Shown here piece by piece: positions 10,870-21,690 of a stretch of 64,000 nucleotides of DNA. Numbering within the stretch: the first letter of the stretch is position 1; every line of letters begins with the position of its first letter. The DNA is from Isoetes taiwanensis. Its lineage: Eukaryota; Streptophyta; Lycopodiopsida; Isoetales; Isoetaceae. Below the pieces are notes generated by a model, which made no database searches, was not told the origin of the DNA, and saw nothing but the letters and a program-made list of their open reading frames with translations. The DNA lies in the NCBI GenBank assembly GCA_021234155.1, contig JAJEKV010000016.1, forward strand, positions 3,557,896 to 3,621,895, written 5' to 3'. A program made the translations under genes and the position numbers.

Positions 10870-11949
10870 CAAGTTTCAATCTCAGCCTCTCTTCTTGCAC
10901 ATTCATGACACTATGTGGCTTGTGCCAATGCATCGTTTTCTCTAACCCATTCCTTCAATTCTTGTGAGATCAAGGTGTTAATTAGATTCCTTGTTGCGGG
11001 TCAATGGACTTACCTCGACAAGCCACACCTTGGATATTCTTATGATCAAACCCATAATAAGTGATATCTGAACATTTAAAAAGGAGATAGAGTTGTCTAA
11101 TTGTGAAATGGACTTCAGCCCCTACGTATACAATCTCCTCTCTCAACCCTTTTCCTGCGTCTGTCAGGTATGCTCCATCCTCAAGCACATGAGTGTTTCT
11201 TTCTTGTCTTGAGGTCCATATGTGCACCAATATTTGTATTGTGCATTACAAGTTATTGCAACAACCAAACATAATACCTTATTGGATCTTGGACTAATGA
11301 TTTTGTAAACCAAAACATGGAACGGACAATATCTATACCTCCATCAATATCAAATAGGAATTCTTGTAGAGTCTTCTTAACACTCTCTCAAGCTTGAAGC
11401 TCCTCAGGTAGAAATTGTACATGCTTTACAATTCTTCTGCTCCCCAAGAACGTAATCTTAGATCCGATTAGTATAGATGTAGCAGGTCTAAACGAGCATC
11501 TGTCCATCCCCTTAAAAAGTAGGTACCTAATGCTCTTCAAGGTATCAGTGGAGATTGCAATGATCGAATAAGCCATTTTGGTGAGAGAGATCCTGCTGTA
11601 TTTCAGTCAGTAGCTGCAAAGATTTACTCAAATGTAACTGAATTTGGCTGGCTCATACTGCGAAACATGTTCTGAATCGATTGCTTATTTTCTCTTCTCC
11701 TTCAAATCGTCCATGCTGGCCGCATTTCGCTCAGCCCGTCCTCCTCGATATGTAAACGGACAAACAACATTCGAGGACGTGATCCCCAGGATGATCAGCC
11801 CCTCACGTATCATGATGGTAATGGTCGGGTTGGGTTGACAAATTTAAACCTGGATTTGTTGGGTTGATCCACACTCCAATCTCCATGTCTAATGGTTTTC
11901 ATATATACATCTATGGAATCACAGATGTGAATAATGTGATGATCCCAGA
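10870..11949. other. Noncoding sequence originally left of the chromovirus
   Basis: No gene supported. Short frames at 10982-11230 and 11388-11576 on the minus strand do not survive in the second unit (about 33890-34800). By the breakpoint argument, sequence from here to 19413 derives from the left side of the ancestral locus. Confidence 0.3.
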
Positions 11950-12400
11950 GGAGGGGATATGCTTGGTGTATATCAGCCCGGCTTTCATGATCACGAGAGA
12001 CCGAGATCCACGTTAGGAATGGGGTGATCTTGGAGGTGGGATCCCACATGGGAGTGGAGTGATCCCGGTGGGGATCCGTCGGGGGTTGATCCTGGAGGGT
12101 CAAATCACATCGATCGATAACCTTCACCAGACCCAGCTAGCCATGCGGGATCCGGGAGGAGGAGATCCATGAGGCTGGACGTGGATCCCGAGGAGGTGGG
12201 GATAATAATGGCCGACAATGGTTATCAAATCGGCTAGCAGCGGTGATCCCGGAGGAGGAGATAACCGCCTTGGCATGCGGGGTTCCCGAAGGATGGGATC
12301 AATGGTGGCTAAATTTAGAGAGCGAAATTAGCCACCGCGCATCCCCGGAGTATAGATTCGCCTATGTGATCCCAAAGCCGGGATCTTTCATTCATGAATG
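11950..12400. repeat. GATCC/GGAGG-rich degenerate repeat region
   Basis: The motif GATCC or GATCCCGGAGGAGG recurs many times at irregular spacing, with a 12-13 base imperfect inverted repeat at 12304-12336 (GGTGGCTAAATTT and AAATTAGCCACC). The same region is at about 34900-35350 in the second unit. No transposon family is recognised. The composition is clearly richer in G and C than the neighbouring sequence. Confidence 0.4.
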
Positions 12401-13369
12401 GGCTGCGATGGGATGAGGTTTTTGGCAAAGGCCCATGCGTAACTTGGAGTGTCGTGACAGTTGAACGAGTTTCCCAAATAGATACCGTTGGAAAATATCC
12501 GAAATCTTGGAGGACAAGATCTTTATCTCCGGGATCCTCCAATCTAGGTTAAAGGTATCTTAAACCTTCTTTAAAGGCTCAATGGTGGAGACGGAATGGA
12601 GCCCAACAAGAGGTGATTGGTTTTGAGCAAGGCTTCTCCATCGGCGAAGCCACAACTAGAACTAGCTGCCGCGCTGTTTCGCCAATCTAGAATGCACGTG
12701 TTAGTTAAAGATGAGTTTAGATTGTGGCTAAGTAAGAAATTAAAATGCAAACAGAAAAAAAAAACACAATTATATAAGAAGGATAAAAGCTTATAGTAAT
12801 TTGAACCGAGCGGGATATATGAAGTTCTCAATTGCACCACCATTTGACATGATTTTGATTTTCACCATGACATTTTTGTTTGACCCGTCAAACCAAATTA
12901 ACATGAAGAAAAACTCATCCATGTACCATGTAGTCTGTTATTAATGATGTCTTCATCTTTACTCAACGATAGGTTTCTTGCTGGAATGGATTTATCCTCA
13001 ATAAATTTCCATTGTCCTTTTCACCGACTATCTTGTTGGGAGATTAAGATTCTGCATTGTTTATATGACTTCTTGGCACCGGTAGAGCTCATCAACTAAA
13101 CGAAATGTAAGATTGTGCATTGAAAGTCAAAGAGCAAAAGCAGAAGTTGGAACAATAAACTCTTGTAAGAAAATCCGAAGGTCATGAAGATGCCCAAGCT
13201 ACAATTGTGCCGCAAACTGTTGGTCTAAAGGTTGAAGGGTCTCAACCTTAAAAAACTAAAGAGCCCTTAGGATCTTTGCATACAAAGATAGTTTTGATTA
13301 TCTATTGGAAGCACTGGCGCCATTACACATAGTTTGGCCCTTCTGGCATTTGTTATTCTTTTTGGAAAT
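12401..13369. other. No supported gene
   Basis: AT-rich sequence repeated at about 35350-36310. Some stretches around 13180-13260 read as a degenerate coding frame, but stops interrupt every frame in both copies. Confidence 0.3.
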
Positions 13370-13432
13370 ATGCGCAACAACTTCGATGACTTTGCTAAAA
13401 ATCCTCAGAAAATGTATAATGAAGTCTCCAGG
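13370..13432 (+). pseudogene. Exon-like segment, 21 codons starting ATG with a GTAAG donor
   Basis: An ATG-led open stretch (MRNNFDDFAKNPQKMYNEVSR) ends exactly at a consensus donor GTAAGATC. A second frame is also open across it, so the frame is uncertain. It recurs near 36320-36385 with indels. It could be an exon of the same unidentified host gene as 14934-15134; product unknown. Confidence 0.25.
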
Positions 13433-14362
13433 GTAAGATCAACATTGTAGTATACATGCTTAAGTTAGAGTTAAGTTAAAAGGTTGTTCGCGAATCTTTA
13501 TTTTTCTACAATTGGATGGTGAACCTACCCTACCTTAATCTTAGCTTAGGGCTTAGTGCCATTTATACTACATGATTATTCTACATCAGCCATTTAGATT
13601 TTGCAATAGCTATTTTCGCAGATAAAAAAATCATAAAGAATCGCAGAAGATCCAGCCAAACCATATTCAAAAAATTATTGATTTCCTTGAAGCTATTTAT
13701 GCTCTTTTCATATGGTTCTTCACCACATCTGGCCATCTCTCCTCCCATCTTTATAATCTTTACTTTTCAAACTCATTTTTTCCACTACGCTATATATGTT
13801 TGATAGTTGAAAAATACAGAAATCATTATGAGTGCATTGAGTCTTTCGTCAAATGCACTATAATCTAGTGCAAAAAAATCTATCAGAGTTTGTAAGTACC
13901 TCCATTTATCAGCCAGTAAATAAAGATAGAAGAATTTTTGTTTGCTCTGCTATCATCAGAAAGCTTCTCAAGTTTCAGTACCCAATTGTTTCTCAAATCT
14001 TAGTGCTGATACAGCTTATTTCTTCATTTCTTGTTTTATATTAACATAGATGTGATTTGTTTTGGCTTAGGGTAAAAGTGGGTTTGGCATGCCAAACTGT
14101 CTAATATGAGTCCCTTTTTGCAAAAACACAAGTATTTTCTATACTCTTATAAAGGCTAAGGTGGTTTTAAGATGCTATAATATAGACAATGTTAGCCATT
14201 CTTGTGGATGGATTTGTAAAAGAAATAATCTGCGAGAGTTAGAAACATGTCCTTGAAAAATAAGACGGATTGAACAGAAAATTATTGAAGTTTCTGGAGA
14301 TATGCTACTGTCTATATGTAGATAGTAAAAATGAAATATTTTTTGCATGTCTCATGTAGAAA

Positions 14363-14396
14363 TTGATGGATGGATGAATGGATGGATGGATGGATA
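14363..14396. repeat. (GATG)n microsatellite
   Basis: Imperfect GATG repeats, about eight units; the corresponding site near 37315-37340 has fewer units. Confidence 0.9.
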
Positions 14397-14933
14397 GAAG
14401 AGGATTAAGTATTGCTAAGCATAGAAGTTGTAAAAACCAGTACTACCTTTATAGGCTCAGATTGTAATTTAAATTACAACAAATATGATTGATGTTATTA
14501 CAATGACGAGGTATTTGGCTTGATAAACTTAGAGTGGTTAGTTTAAAGGCAGTTCAACAAGCCGTGAGAATTTATGCTAGTATAACCTTTGTACATTAAG
14601 AATTCAATCTTCTAGCATTATTAGTCTTTTTTTATCAATCATTAGCTTTTTCTTGTCTTTTCTATTTTTGTCTTTCCATGTTATTAGTCTTGATGTTTGA
14701 TCAATTGTGAGATATTTCAATTTACATTTTTTCTTAGATTCTAATACTTTATAATTATTTTAGTGACAACTTCTAAGATGAGAATATGGATCAAGGTGGA
14801 ATGAGGATTTGGACGAAGACGTGAATGAAAACAAAAATTGAAAGATCGTAGTGTTGAGGTATTAATTTACTTCTTTTCTTCACAGTTCTAACTTATTATT
14901 AGAGTTATAAATTTCATAATAATTTCTTTTTAG

Positions 14934-15134
14934 GAGCCAGTACAAAAGGAGGACCATTTGTATAAGGATGGCCATGACAAAAGGGAGAGGCCATCTGATG
15001 ATGAGGACAATGCTTATGCTGAAAATATTACAGGTCTGAGGACAATATTGGCATTTTGCAGGACGATTGCAAACCTTATTGTGAGGCCTAACATTGAAAA
15101 ATACAAGAAGATAGCTAGATCAGGACATCATTGA
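14934..15134 (+). pseudogene. Putative terminal exon of an unidentified host gene (66 codons)
   Basis: A pyrimidine-rich acceptor (TTTTTAG) is followed by a frame open for 66 codons to TGA. The first half is acidic and charged (ERPSDDEDNAYAEN); the second half contains GLRTILAFCRTIANL and PNIEKYKKI. The last part faintly resembles PUB domains of ubiquitin-pathway proteins, an impression I cannot test. The segment recurs near 37873-38069 with several indels. An AT-rich 3'UTR-like stretch follows. No complete gene can be assembled. Confidence 0.3.
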
Positions 15135-15454
15135 GTGTCATAGATGTCTCTTTTTAGCAATTACAATAAAAAACTACTACTTATGTTCTATGGTTTTTGG
15201 AGACCTTTATGAAATACTATGGATACTACTTATGTCTTATGATTTTTGTAAACTCTTATGCAATATTTGAATATAATTAAAGTAGTTGTTATATATGTGG
15301 GCAATGTTCTTGAGCTTTTAAGATATAAATTTGCAACTTAAATAACTTTCCTTTGAGACAGATAGATGGAAGCGGCCGCAATTGCCACGAGAAGCGAGAT
15401 TATGTGCATGTTGCCAGTTACAAGTTATTGAAGATGAAAGCCATACTATGCTAA

Positions 15455-15967
15455 CTTGGCATTATACATACTTGAGGTTCTAGATGAGCATCTTCAAGTA
15501 CTGAACCCTCACTAGTCATCATGGTACTTATATTTTCGTCTTACTTGTCTAGTATCATCATTACTGCAAAGGCTTTTCCCTTGAAAACCTTTCGAAAGGA
15601 GGGTTTTTTAATCCTAGTAGTAATGGTCGTACTAGGCCATTGTATGGGCCCCATGGCCTCTTGATCTTCGTGGGCGTTAGAAAATTTATTCTATTCTATA
15701 TTCTATTGCTAAGATGTCCCGCTTTTGAGATGGTTAGGAATCGTTATTTGACTTTAGCATTCCTTTTCCATGCTCCCACAATTTCGAGCCCCATCTATGC
15801 ATGACTTGGCATTATACATATTTGAGGTTCTAGATGAGCATCTTCAATTCTTGAACCCTTAATAGTCATCATGACCTACTTATATTTTCTTCTTGCTTAT
15901 CTAGTAGCATAATTCTTTGCCAAAGTTTTTTCCCTTTGAAAACCTTTCAAGTCAGGGGTTTTTTAAT
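15455..15967. repeat. Diverged direct duplication of about 160 bp, 350 bp apart
   Basis: About 15455-15612 and 15807-15967 share blocks such as CTTGGCATTATACATA, GAGGTTCTAGATGAGCATC and the run TTCCC...GAAAACCTTTC. The same pair is at about 38368-38525 and 38717-38880. The divergence between the two blocks is greater than that between units, so the pair is older than the tandem array. Confidence 0.7.
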
Positions 15968-18511
15968 AGACACAATTTGCTTAAGAATGATCAAGAAAAC
16001 AAATTCTAACCAAGAACGAGGAGAGAAGAGTGGCGGCAATACCATTACATGAACAAGCATCTGCAAACACTAAGGGTTGCACGCCATGTTATCTTATGGT
16101 AATAATCTTGGCCTCAAGGACAAAAGGGTCCATCTTGCAATGGTTTACAAACCGTATGGGCTAGGAAGTTTATATATTTGTTTTTTTTTTATGAAAAAAA
16201 GCATTGAGTATTTGGGGGTGAAAATTGGGGCAAATGCGTATAGTTTGTCTCATGGGTGGATGGGTTACGAACATTTTTTTTGCAATGGAACCCCAGGTCT
16301 AGACATATCGTAGTTTGCATAAGATCAAAATGGTAATAAACAAGAAGGCTAAAGTAGCAAGCAATTGATTGAAGACAATGTTGGCCTCTTGTTGTAATTA
16401 TCTATTTAGTCTCTCTCTATTTAAGTCCTTATCCACCCACTTCATACTTCATATGCAAAACTTCCTCTTGCTAAAAGAAAACAGAAGCATACAAAAGATG
16501 TAGCATAGCAGAAATTTTATGCATTCCAAATATATGATAATAACACACAAATATTGATTCCAACCCTAAGTACTAAACAACAAGAGTTCCATCTTTCGTA
16601 CGTGATTTTGGCTTGTTTTTCATGTGGAGATGGAAGTGAAAAACTAACTATAAGGGAGGAGAGGAGGAGATTATAGATATGATGGTTGTTGCAAGTAATA
16701 TATGCCAGCTAAAGAAAGACAGGATCACATTATCAATTATCAATCTTGTTAATTTGGGATTTTCAGGTCTGGCTGAAAATATTTTTGGAATTTTTTTTAA
16801 CTCAATTTCCTAAGATTTTGAGGGGTTTGTCTGCCGAGAAAACTTTCAGACTCTCCAAAAATCGGGAAGGAGTTTTTCCATACGATTTCATTGGCAAATT
16901 TTCCCCTTTGTGCATGTCTGCATGCCACGATTCTCTAAGACCTCATGCACCCAGCGATTTCCAAAGACTTCATACACTCATCTCTAAATGCATAGATCTG
17001 ATGATTCTGTTGGGATACAAAGAAAAAGTCGGCCCGGTTTTCGGTCACGAAGGCGAGAAGATGGAGGTCGAGTTTGGAGAAAGTGAGGTGCGATTCTTGC
17101 CTGAGTAGAAGATGGAGGGATTATTGGATTGGATAGGTCGAAGGGTATGCCGGACTTCAATCCATCGTAGAGAATATAAAAGTTGTGTTATTTTACTTTG
17201 TTTTCAACAAAGCAGACAGCTCGATATCTCAACTCCGTTCTTCCAACCCATGCGGACATATGTTTCCATAAATTGGCTTGCCATTTTACGTCTCCAATGG
17301 GATTAGTATGCTTCATTACTTTCAAAGCCGTTGGAGCAGCATTTTTGTTTCCCTTTGCATTCTTTCTTGGATAACATGCACTCTATTGTTGGAAGCGAAT
17401 ATCTCAACCATAGCTGGGTCTAAATGAAGCGAAGGTGTTTCCTATTATGCTTTGATGAATATTTTTTCTCTATTCCCATCGATCCGGAGACATCGGATCG
17501 AAATTCTAGAATAAATGAAAGCATGCATGTCTTGCATGCATGCATCGCCGCGATACCTTCTACGGTTGGGAGTTCGCTATATTAGGCTGCTTGATTACGC
17601 ATCGTCTCATGCTTCCTCTTCTCTCTCGTGATACCTTATTCTCTTTTCTTCTTTGAACCCACCCTCCCCCTTCTTTGTTTAATGTATTTGTGCGGCTTGG
17701 GGTGACCAGCCCCTCTATTTGAAAAGAGGTTTTTGTTTTATTGTCGCTGGCACGTGCGTGATCAACCCCTCCACTTTGGGAGGTTTGTTTTGTCCCTGAT
17801 TTTTCTAGTGTTGGTGATGTGCAGGTACATGTTGGCGGCGGCAAACCCGACTTCTCCATTTGTGGGTTTTGGGGCGATTTCTACGCCTTACGTTTTGTCT
17901 AAGCCTTCTTTGAAGGCTTATCACTAGGGTTTTTCCTCGAAAACCCTAAAAGGGTGGGTTTTTAATCCCGGTGATAAACTTTGGCCGGTACCTAAACCAA
18001 ACATCTATTAGCATTGTATTTTATGGGGTCCAAATTATATAATTGGACATTCCCTTTTATTTTTTAGGTGGGTAGTTCGCATGTGTTCGCTACCCACTAT
18101 CCCCATTGTAGAAAACCCTTGAGATGAATGAGAAGCCTATCGCGAGGGTTTTGGTGTTTTCATCTGAGCCCCATTCTAGAATTTATATATTATTTATTTG
18201 TTAGAATGTTGGGAAGTAGTTTTGGCCTCTAACATTAGTGTGCATTGAATTTGTTGCACCATGTCTTGGATGCAAGAACTGGACAACAGAGCATTATTCT
18301 TTAGTTAATAAAAGCTCTTATGGTTCATCTAGATTATGGTGGGATTTTTATGTGCTTAGGCTCTGGGCTCTTTTGAATATGAGGCCAACAAATACAGGTC
18401 TACGAGCTGGAGATTAAAGGTTGGTTCACCAAGCAGCTCAGCAGGGCATATTTATTTTAATATCAACCATTTCTTATGAATTCATATTCTAAATTTTTTT
18501 ATCATATATAG
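15968..18511. other. No supported gene; AT-rich spacer
   Basis: A 120-residue frame at 16746-17108 is the longest. Its copy at 39658-39957 is shorter because of indels, and it has no recognised domain. Several blocks of the type GAAAACCCT...AGGG(T)TTTTTAAT recur near 15590, 15940 and 17940 and may be pieces of one dispersed repeat. Confidence 0.3.
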
Positions 18512-19407
18512 AGTTGACTTTGGCGAAGATGAGGCGCTAATGATTGTAGCTGTGATTACGTTGATCCATCGCCCGCAAATATCAGACCTGTTTTTCCAAA
18601 GAGAATTGCTGGAGCAGGTAGAACCCTAACCCAAAAGTTATGGCTTTCTAAAGCAACAAAAGTTCTTCTGTCCAATATGATTAAATTAAGAAACATGTGC
18701 TTGCTAATTAGCAGGAGCTCATTTATGAAATCGTAATAGCTTGCACTTGGCGAGGCTCTATCAGGGAAAGCAAGAGTAGAACTAGCTCCATTACGGTAGC
18801 TATGGATCTAGCTCTGTTAGCATAGCTATGGGTGTTATATGTGGGCCCCCGATACTTTTCTCCCTTCTTTGCTACTCAGAGATCCTAATTCAGTCTTCTC
18901 CAAAACTAGGCTGCATTCTAGAATTTGGTAATGGAACATTGGATTATGCACCGTTGCTCAAGCTTCTAACAGCGGACGTGAGAAGGAAGCGTGGATAATG
19001 CGAGAAATACTTCTACCTGAGCATTGCTCTATCAAAATTTTGGCTTTATCTGCATTCGACAGTCCATTTAACTACCAAGGAACTTCAAAGGCGCTTTAAA
19101 AAGGATGATCTAAAATACTCTGCCCTTTTGTTCTTGATGTTGCAAACATGCTGTGATTTTTATTGTTGCATCTAATAGATATCCACAACCTGATATGTGC
19201 AGGAACATAATTGCATACTTCTCTGCATGTTTTCTCAAGCTCTTTGCCAATGGTTTTATCACTCTCTCATCATCACATGGTTTTCTACATTTTCCTTCAC
19301 TTGCAAGCAAGCAGTGGCAAGGAGGTATACAAATGACATCTGCCTTCTAATTTCTTATTTTTATGCTTCTACCTTATCATAATTGTAATTGATGCTAAAT
19401 ATTGCAG
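18512..19407 (+). pseudogene. Exon-like fragments left of the chromovirus target site (unidentified gene)
   Basis: Two segments look like exons. At 18513-18617, 35 open codons ending ELLEQ are followed by a GTAGAA donor. At 19203-19324, a TGTGCAG acceptor and a GGTATAC donor flank an open stretch with CFLKLFANGFITLSS. An acceptor-like TTGCAG at 19402-19407 stands just before the GATAC target site, so the gene would continue at 6101. The corresponding stretch in unit 2 is 41255-42155. I do not recognise the protein, and the phases between segments do not fit unambiguously. Confidence 0.3.
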
Positions 19408-19413
19408 GGATAC

Positions 19414-21012
19414 TGTGACGTTCCAAGTATTTATACGGTATATGTATAAATACATTGACATGTCACCCAGTACAGATACGCCACCATGGGGTATGGTAAC
19501 CTAGGGGGTTGACCTAAAAGGGATTTAATTAGCTATGTTAATTAAACCATTAAGGATAATAACCTATGATTAAGGAAATTAATAATTAAGAAGGATAATT
19601 AAGCAAATTATGGTTTGGGAAGGCCACACAGCCAAACTTCGATTGGCGACATGGGGACTACTATTTGGATCCAATTAGGTGGATCACCACCCCATATCGG
19701 CCAGAATGGCGAACGGTTGAGCCCAAGGGCGGTTGGCGCCCAAAGCAGCATTCCGACCTCGCAAAATCACTAAACAACCACTGGAATTTGTTCTGCCGCC
19801 CTACCCTCTGACACCATGGAAGCACCACGGGATAACGGTTCCAGCGAAACACGGGTTAGTAGTAGATTAGCTTGTGAATTGTAGGATAGTACTTGATCAA
19901 CTCTCTTTGCTTGTCGCTTTTGTTGAGATTAACCCTTCTTTGGTATTTAAGATTACATTTCAATTACGGATTACGTTATGATGGATGGATGGATGTGTGT
20001 ATGAAAGTAGCTCTTTAAACTTCCATAAAGCGGGATTAGAGGGGGGTAGAGACCGCCGTGCCATATGCTTTAGTATGCTCCTAGTAGCTCCTTTAGTTCC
20101 AAGTTGTTGCTGACTGTGTACAAGAGCCCAATCGGTCGTAGATGCTATGGTCGGCTTAGCACCCGGATAAGGGAAAATGGTGAAGTGGGGTGGGGTCTTG
20201 CATGAACATAAAGGCTCGAGACTCTGATGGGCTAGGCACGATGGCGGTCCGTGGAGGATTCGGGTATGGGTCCGACACTCCCCTCGGTGTAGAGATGTGG
20301 ATCATTATGGAGCATCTTGCACTTTGAGTAGATTTAGGGAATTGAAGTAAGTTGGGTGCGGATGCGGGGTCGCTGATGCGACCGTATTCTCTAAGCTCAC
20401 CCATGGAACCATTGTGATCCTAGAAGGGACACTTTCCGACCTGCCTCATCGGACGGTCGCCATGAACCCCGGAGTAGGGCAGACCGCCGTAAGTGATACC
20501 ATGAGTCTTCTCGGGAAGGCTATAAGCGAAACCATAGCGTGAATGACCCATCTCCATCCGCAGTGTAATGCCGCGGAGGGGCGGATGGAGTGGACAACCC
20601 TAGCGATGTTCTATGCCCGATAGCGCCATGTCAAGACTTCGGTCTGGCGATCTCTTGAGGCCCGGACCGTCGGTCGGTCCCTCACTAGAGTACGCCGGTA
20701 GAACTGAGGTCGGGGTGTTTTTCTTAGTTTAGATGCATATTCTTTGTCGTTATGGTATTTGGGCCGGATCGCCACCCCCGTGGTGGTTACTTATTTATGA
20801 TATATGATGTGTGCTAACCCTTGTATTCATGTTTCATGACGTAGGAGCCCATGGCGTGGGCGAATGACACCTCTGTGTCCTTCGAGCATCTCCATGTAGA
20901 TGGTCTGTCAGACGGAGGGCCACGCTCAAAAGGCGAGATGGTCGCCATGGGAGGGGAAGATCCAAATGTATGTATCACAGGGACAGAAGTATATATATTA
21001 GGGTGCGTCACA
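19414..21012 (+). mobile_element. 5' LTR of chromovirus copy 2
   Basis: 1599 bp, starting TGTGACG and ending CGTCACA, a perfect 7-base inverted repeat at its ends. Unlike the 3' LTRs it lacks the TIR element: the empty site reads GCCACCCCCGTGG near 20770. Confidence 0.9.
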
Positions 21013-21013
21013 A

Positions 21014-21025
21014 TGGTATCGAGCC
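21014..21025 (+). promoter_or_regulatory. Primer binding site (initiator tRNA-Met type)
   Basis: TGGTATCGAGCC lies one or two bases after the 5' LTR. It differs by one missing base from TGGTATCAGAGCC, the usual plant primer site complementary to the 3' end of initiator tRNA-Met. The missing A is in a CAG context. In copy 3 (43778-43789) it reads ATGAGTCGAGCC. Confidence 0.7.
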
Positions 21026-21690
21026 GTGATTTGGGTTGCTGAAATCATAGCTGCGCCAAACACTAACTCGAATTAGTTGATTGTAGTTAGGAGGAGGCTA
21101 ATTTAGTTTGTTAGTCCTCTTTGATGTTTAAACAAATGGGAGTCCTCCAAGAAAAGTGCATGCCGGCATGGCATTTCTTTGCAAGAATGAGAACCTCTCC
21201 TTAAAAGTATGGCTGATTTGCAAGGAAGGCTTTACCTCAAACCTCAACCCCGTATGGGACAACATGCTCTATTAGTGCTCTAAACAAGCATATTACTAGG
21301 GCAAGCAAACATGGTTTAAGGCCCTTACCATCCACATATTGTCACATTCACGGTCACGGATGCCATGAGGAAGGGCAAACCATTGAAGGAACCTCTTTAT
21401 ATATCTTGATCGGGCCGTCGTATTGAAGTTTGGGACATATTTTAGAGTCAAATATACCAATAGTTTTGTATTAACTATAACATCATTGAGTTTATAACAT
21501 CAATTTATTTGTTATTTATGTCAATATTTGTGGTACTTTTTAGTCACCTTTGTGAAAGTTACATAGCATTCTATATTATCAAACACATTGTAGGTTTTAT
21601 ATCAATGTTTTATTACATATTCTGGTATGCACTTCATGTAATTGCATAAATGATCAATGTAAGCCAATTCATATCAATTGACTTACCCGG
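21026..21690 (+). other. Chromovirus copy 2 leader
   Basis: Sequence downstream of the primer site with no recognisable gene, matching 43790-44440 of copy 3. It ends at the deletion junction near 21680-21700, where reverse-transcriptase sequence begins. Confidence 0.5.

Larger units (their letters stand above)
6101..19413. repeat. Spacer of tandem unit 1 (13.3 kb), repeated at 29197-42163 and 55478-60276
   Basis: This segment lies between the 3' LTR of copy 1 and the 5' LTR of copy 2. The same sequence follows the other two 3' LTRs in the same order. Its left and right ends both carry GATAC, the chromovirus target duplication, so the two ends were neighbours before insertion. A junction must therefore lie inside it; comparison with the third copy puts it near 10870. 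The part left of that point was originally to the right of the chromovirus, and the rest was to its left. Confidence 0.85.

Noticed and set aside
10374-10967. 197-codon open frame on the plus strand
   Set aside because: No recognisable domain, several low-complexity stretches, and the frame is not kept in units 2 and 3 beyond the first 80 codons.
14363-14396. GATG repeat as part of a telomere or CRISPR-like array
   Set aside because: A plain tetranucleotide microsatellite with no spacers and no telomeric TTTAGGG units.
14934-15134. Assignment of this exon to a PUB/UBX protein
   Set aside because: The resemblance is limited to about 30 residues and could not be tested; left as unidentified.
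16746-17108. 120-codon frame
   Set aside because: Shortened by indels in unit 2 (39658-39957), no domain, in AT-rich sequence; an unexceptional chance frame.
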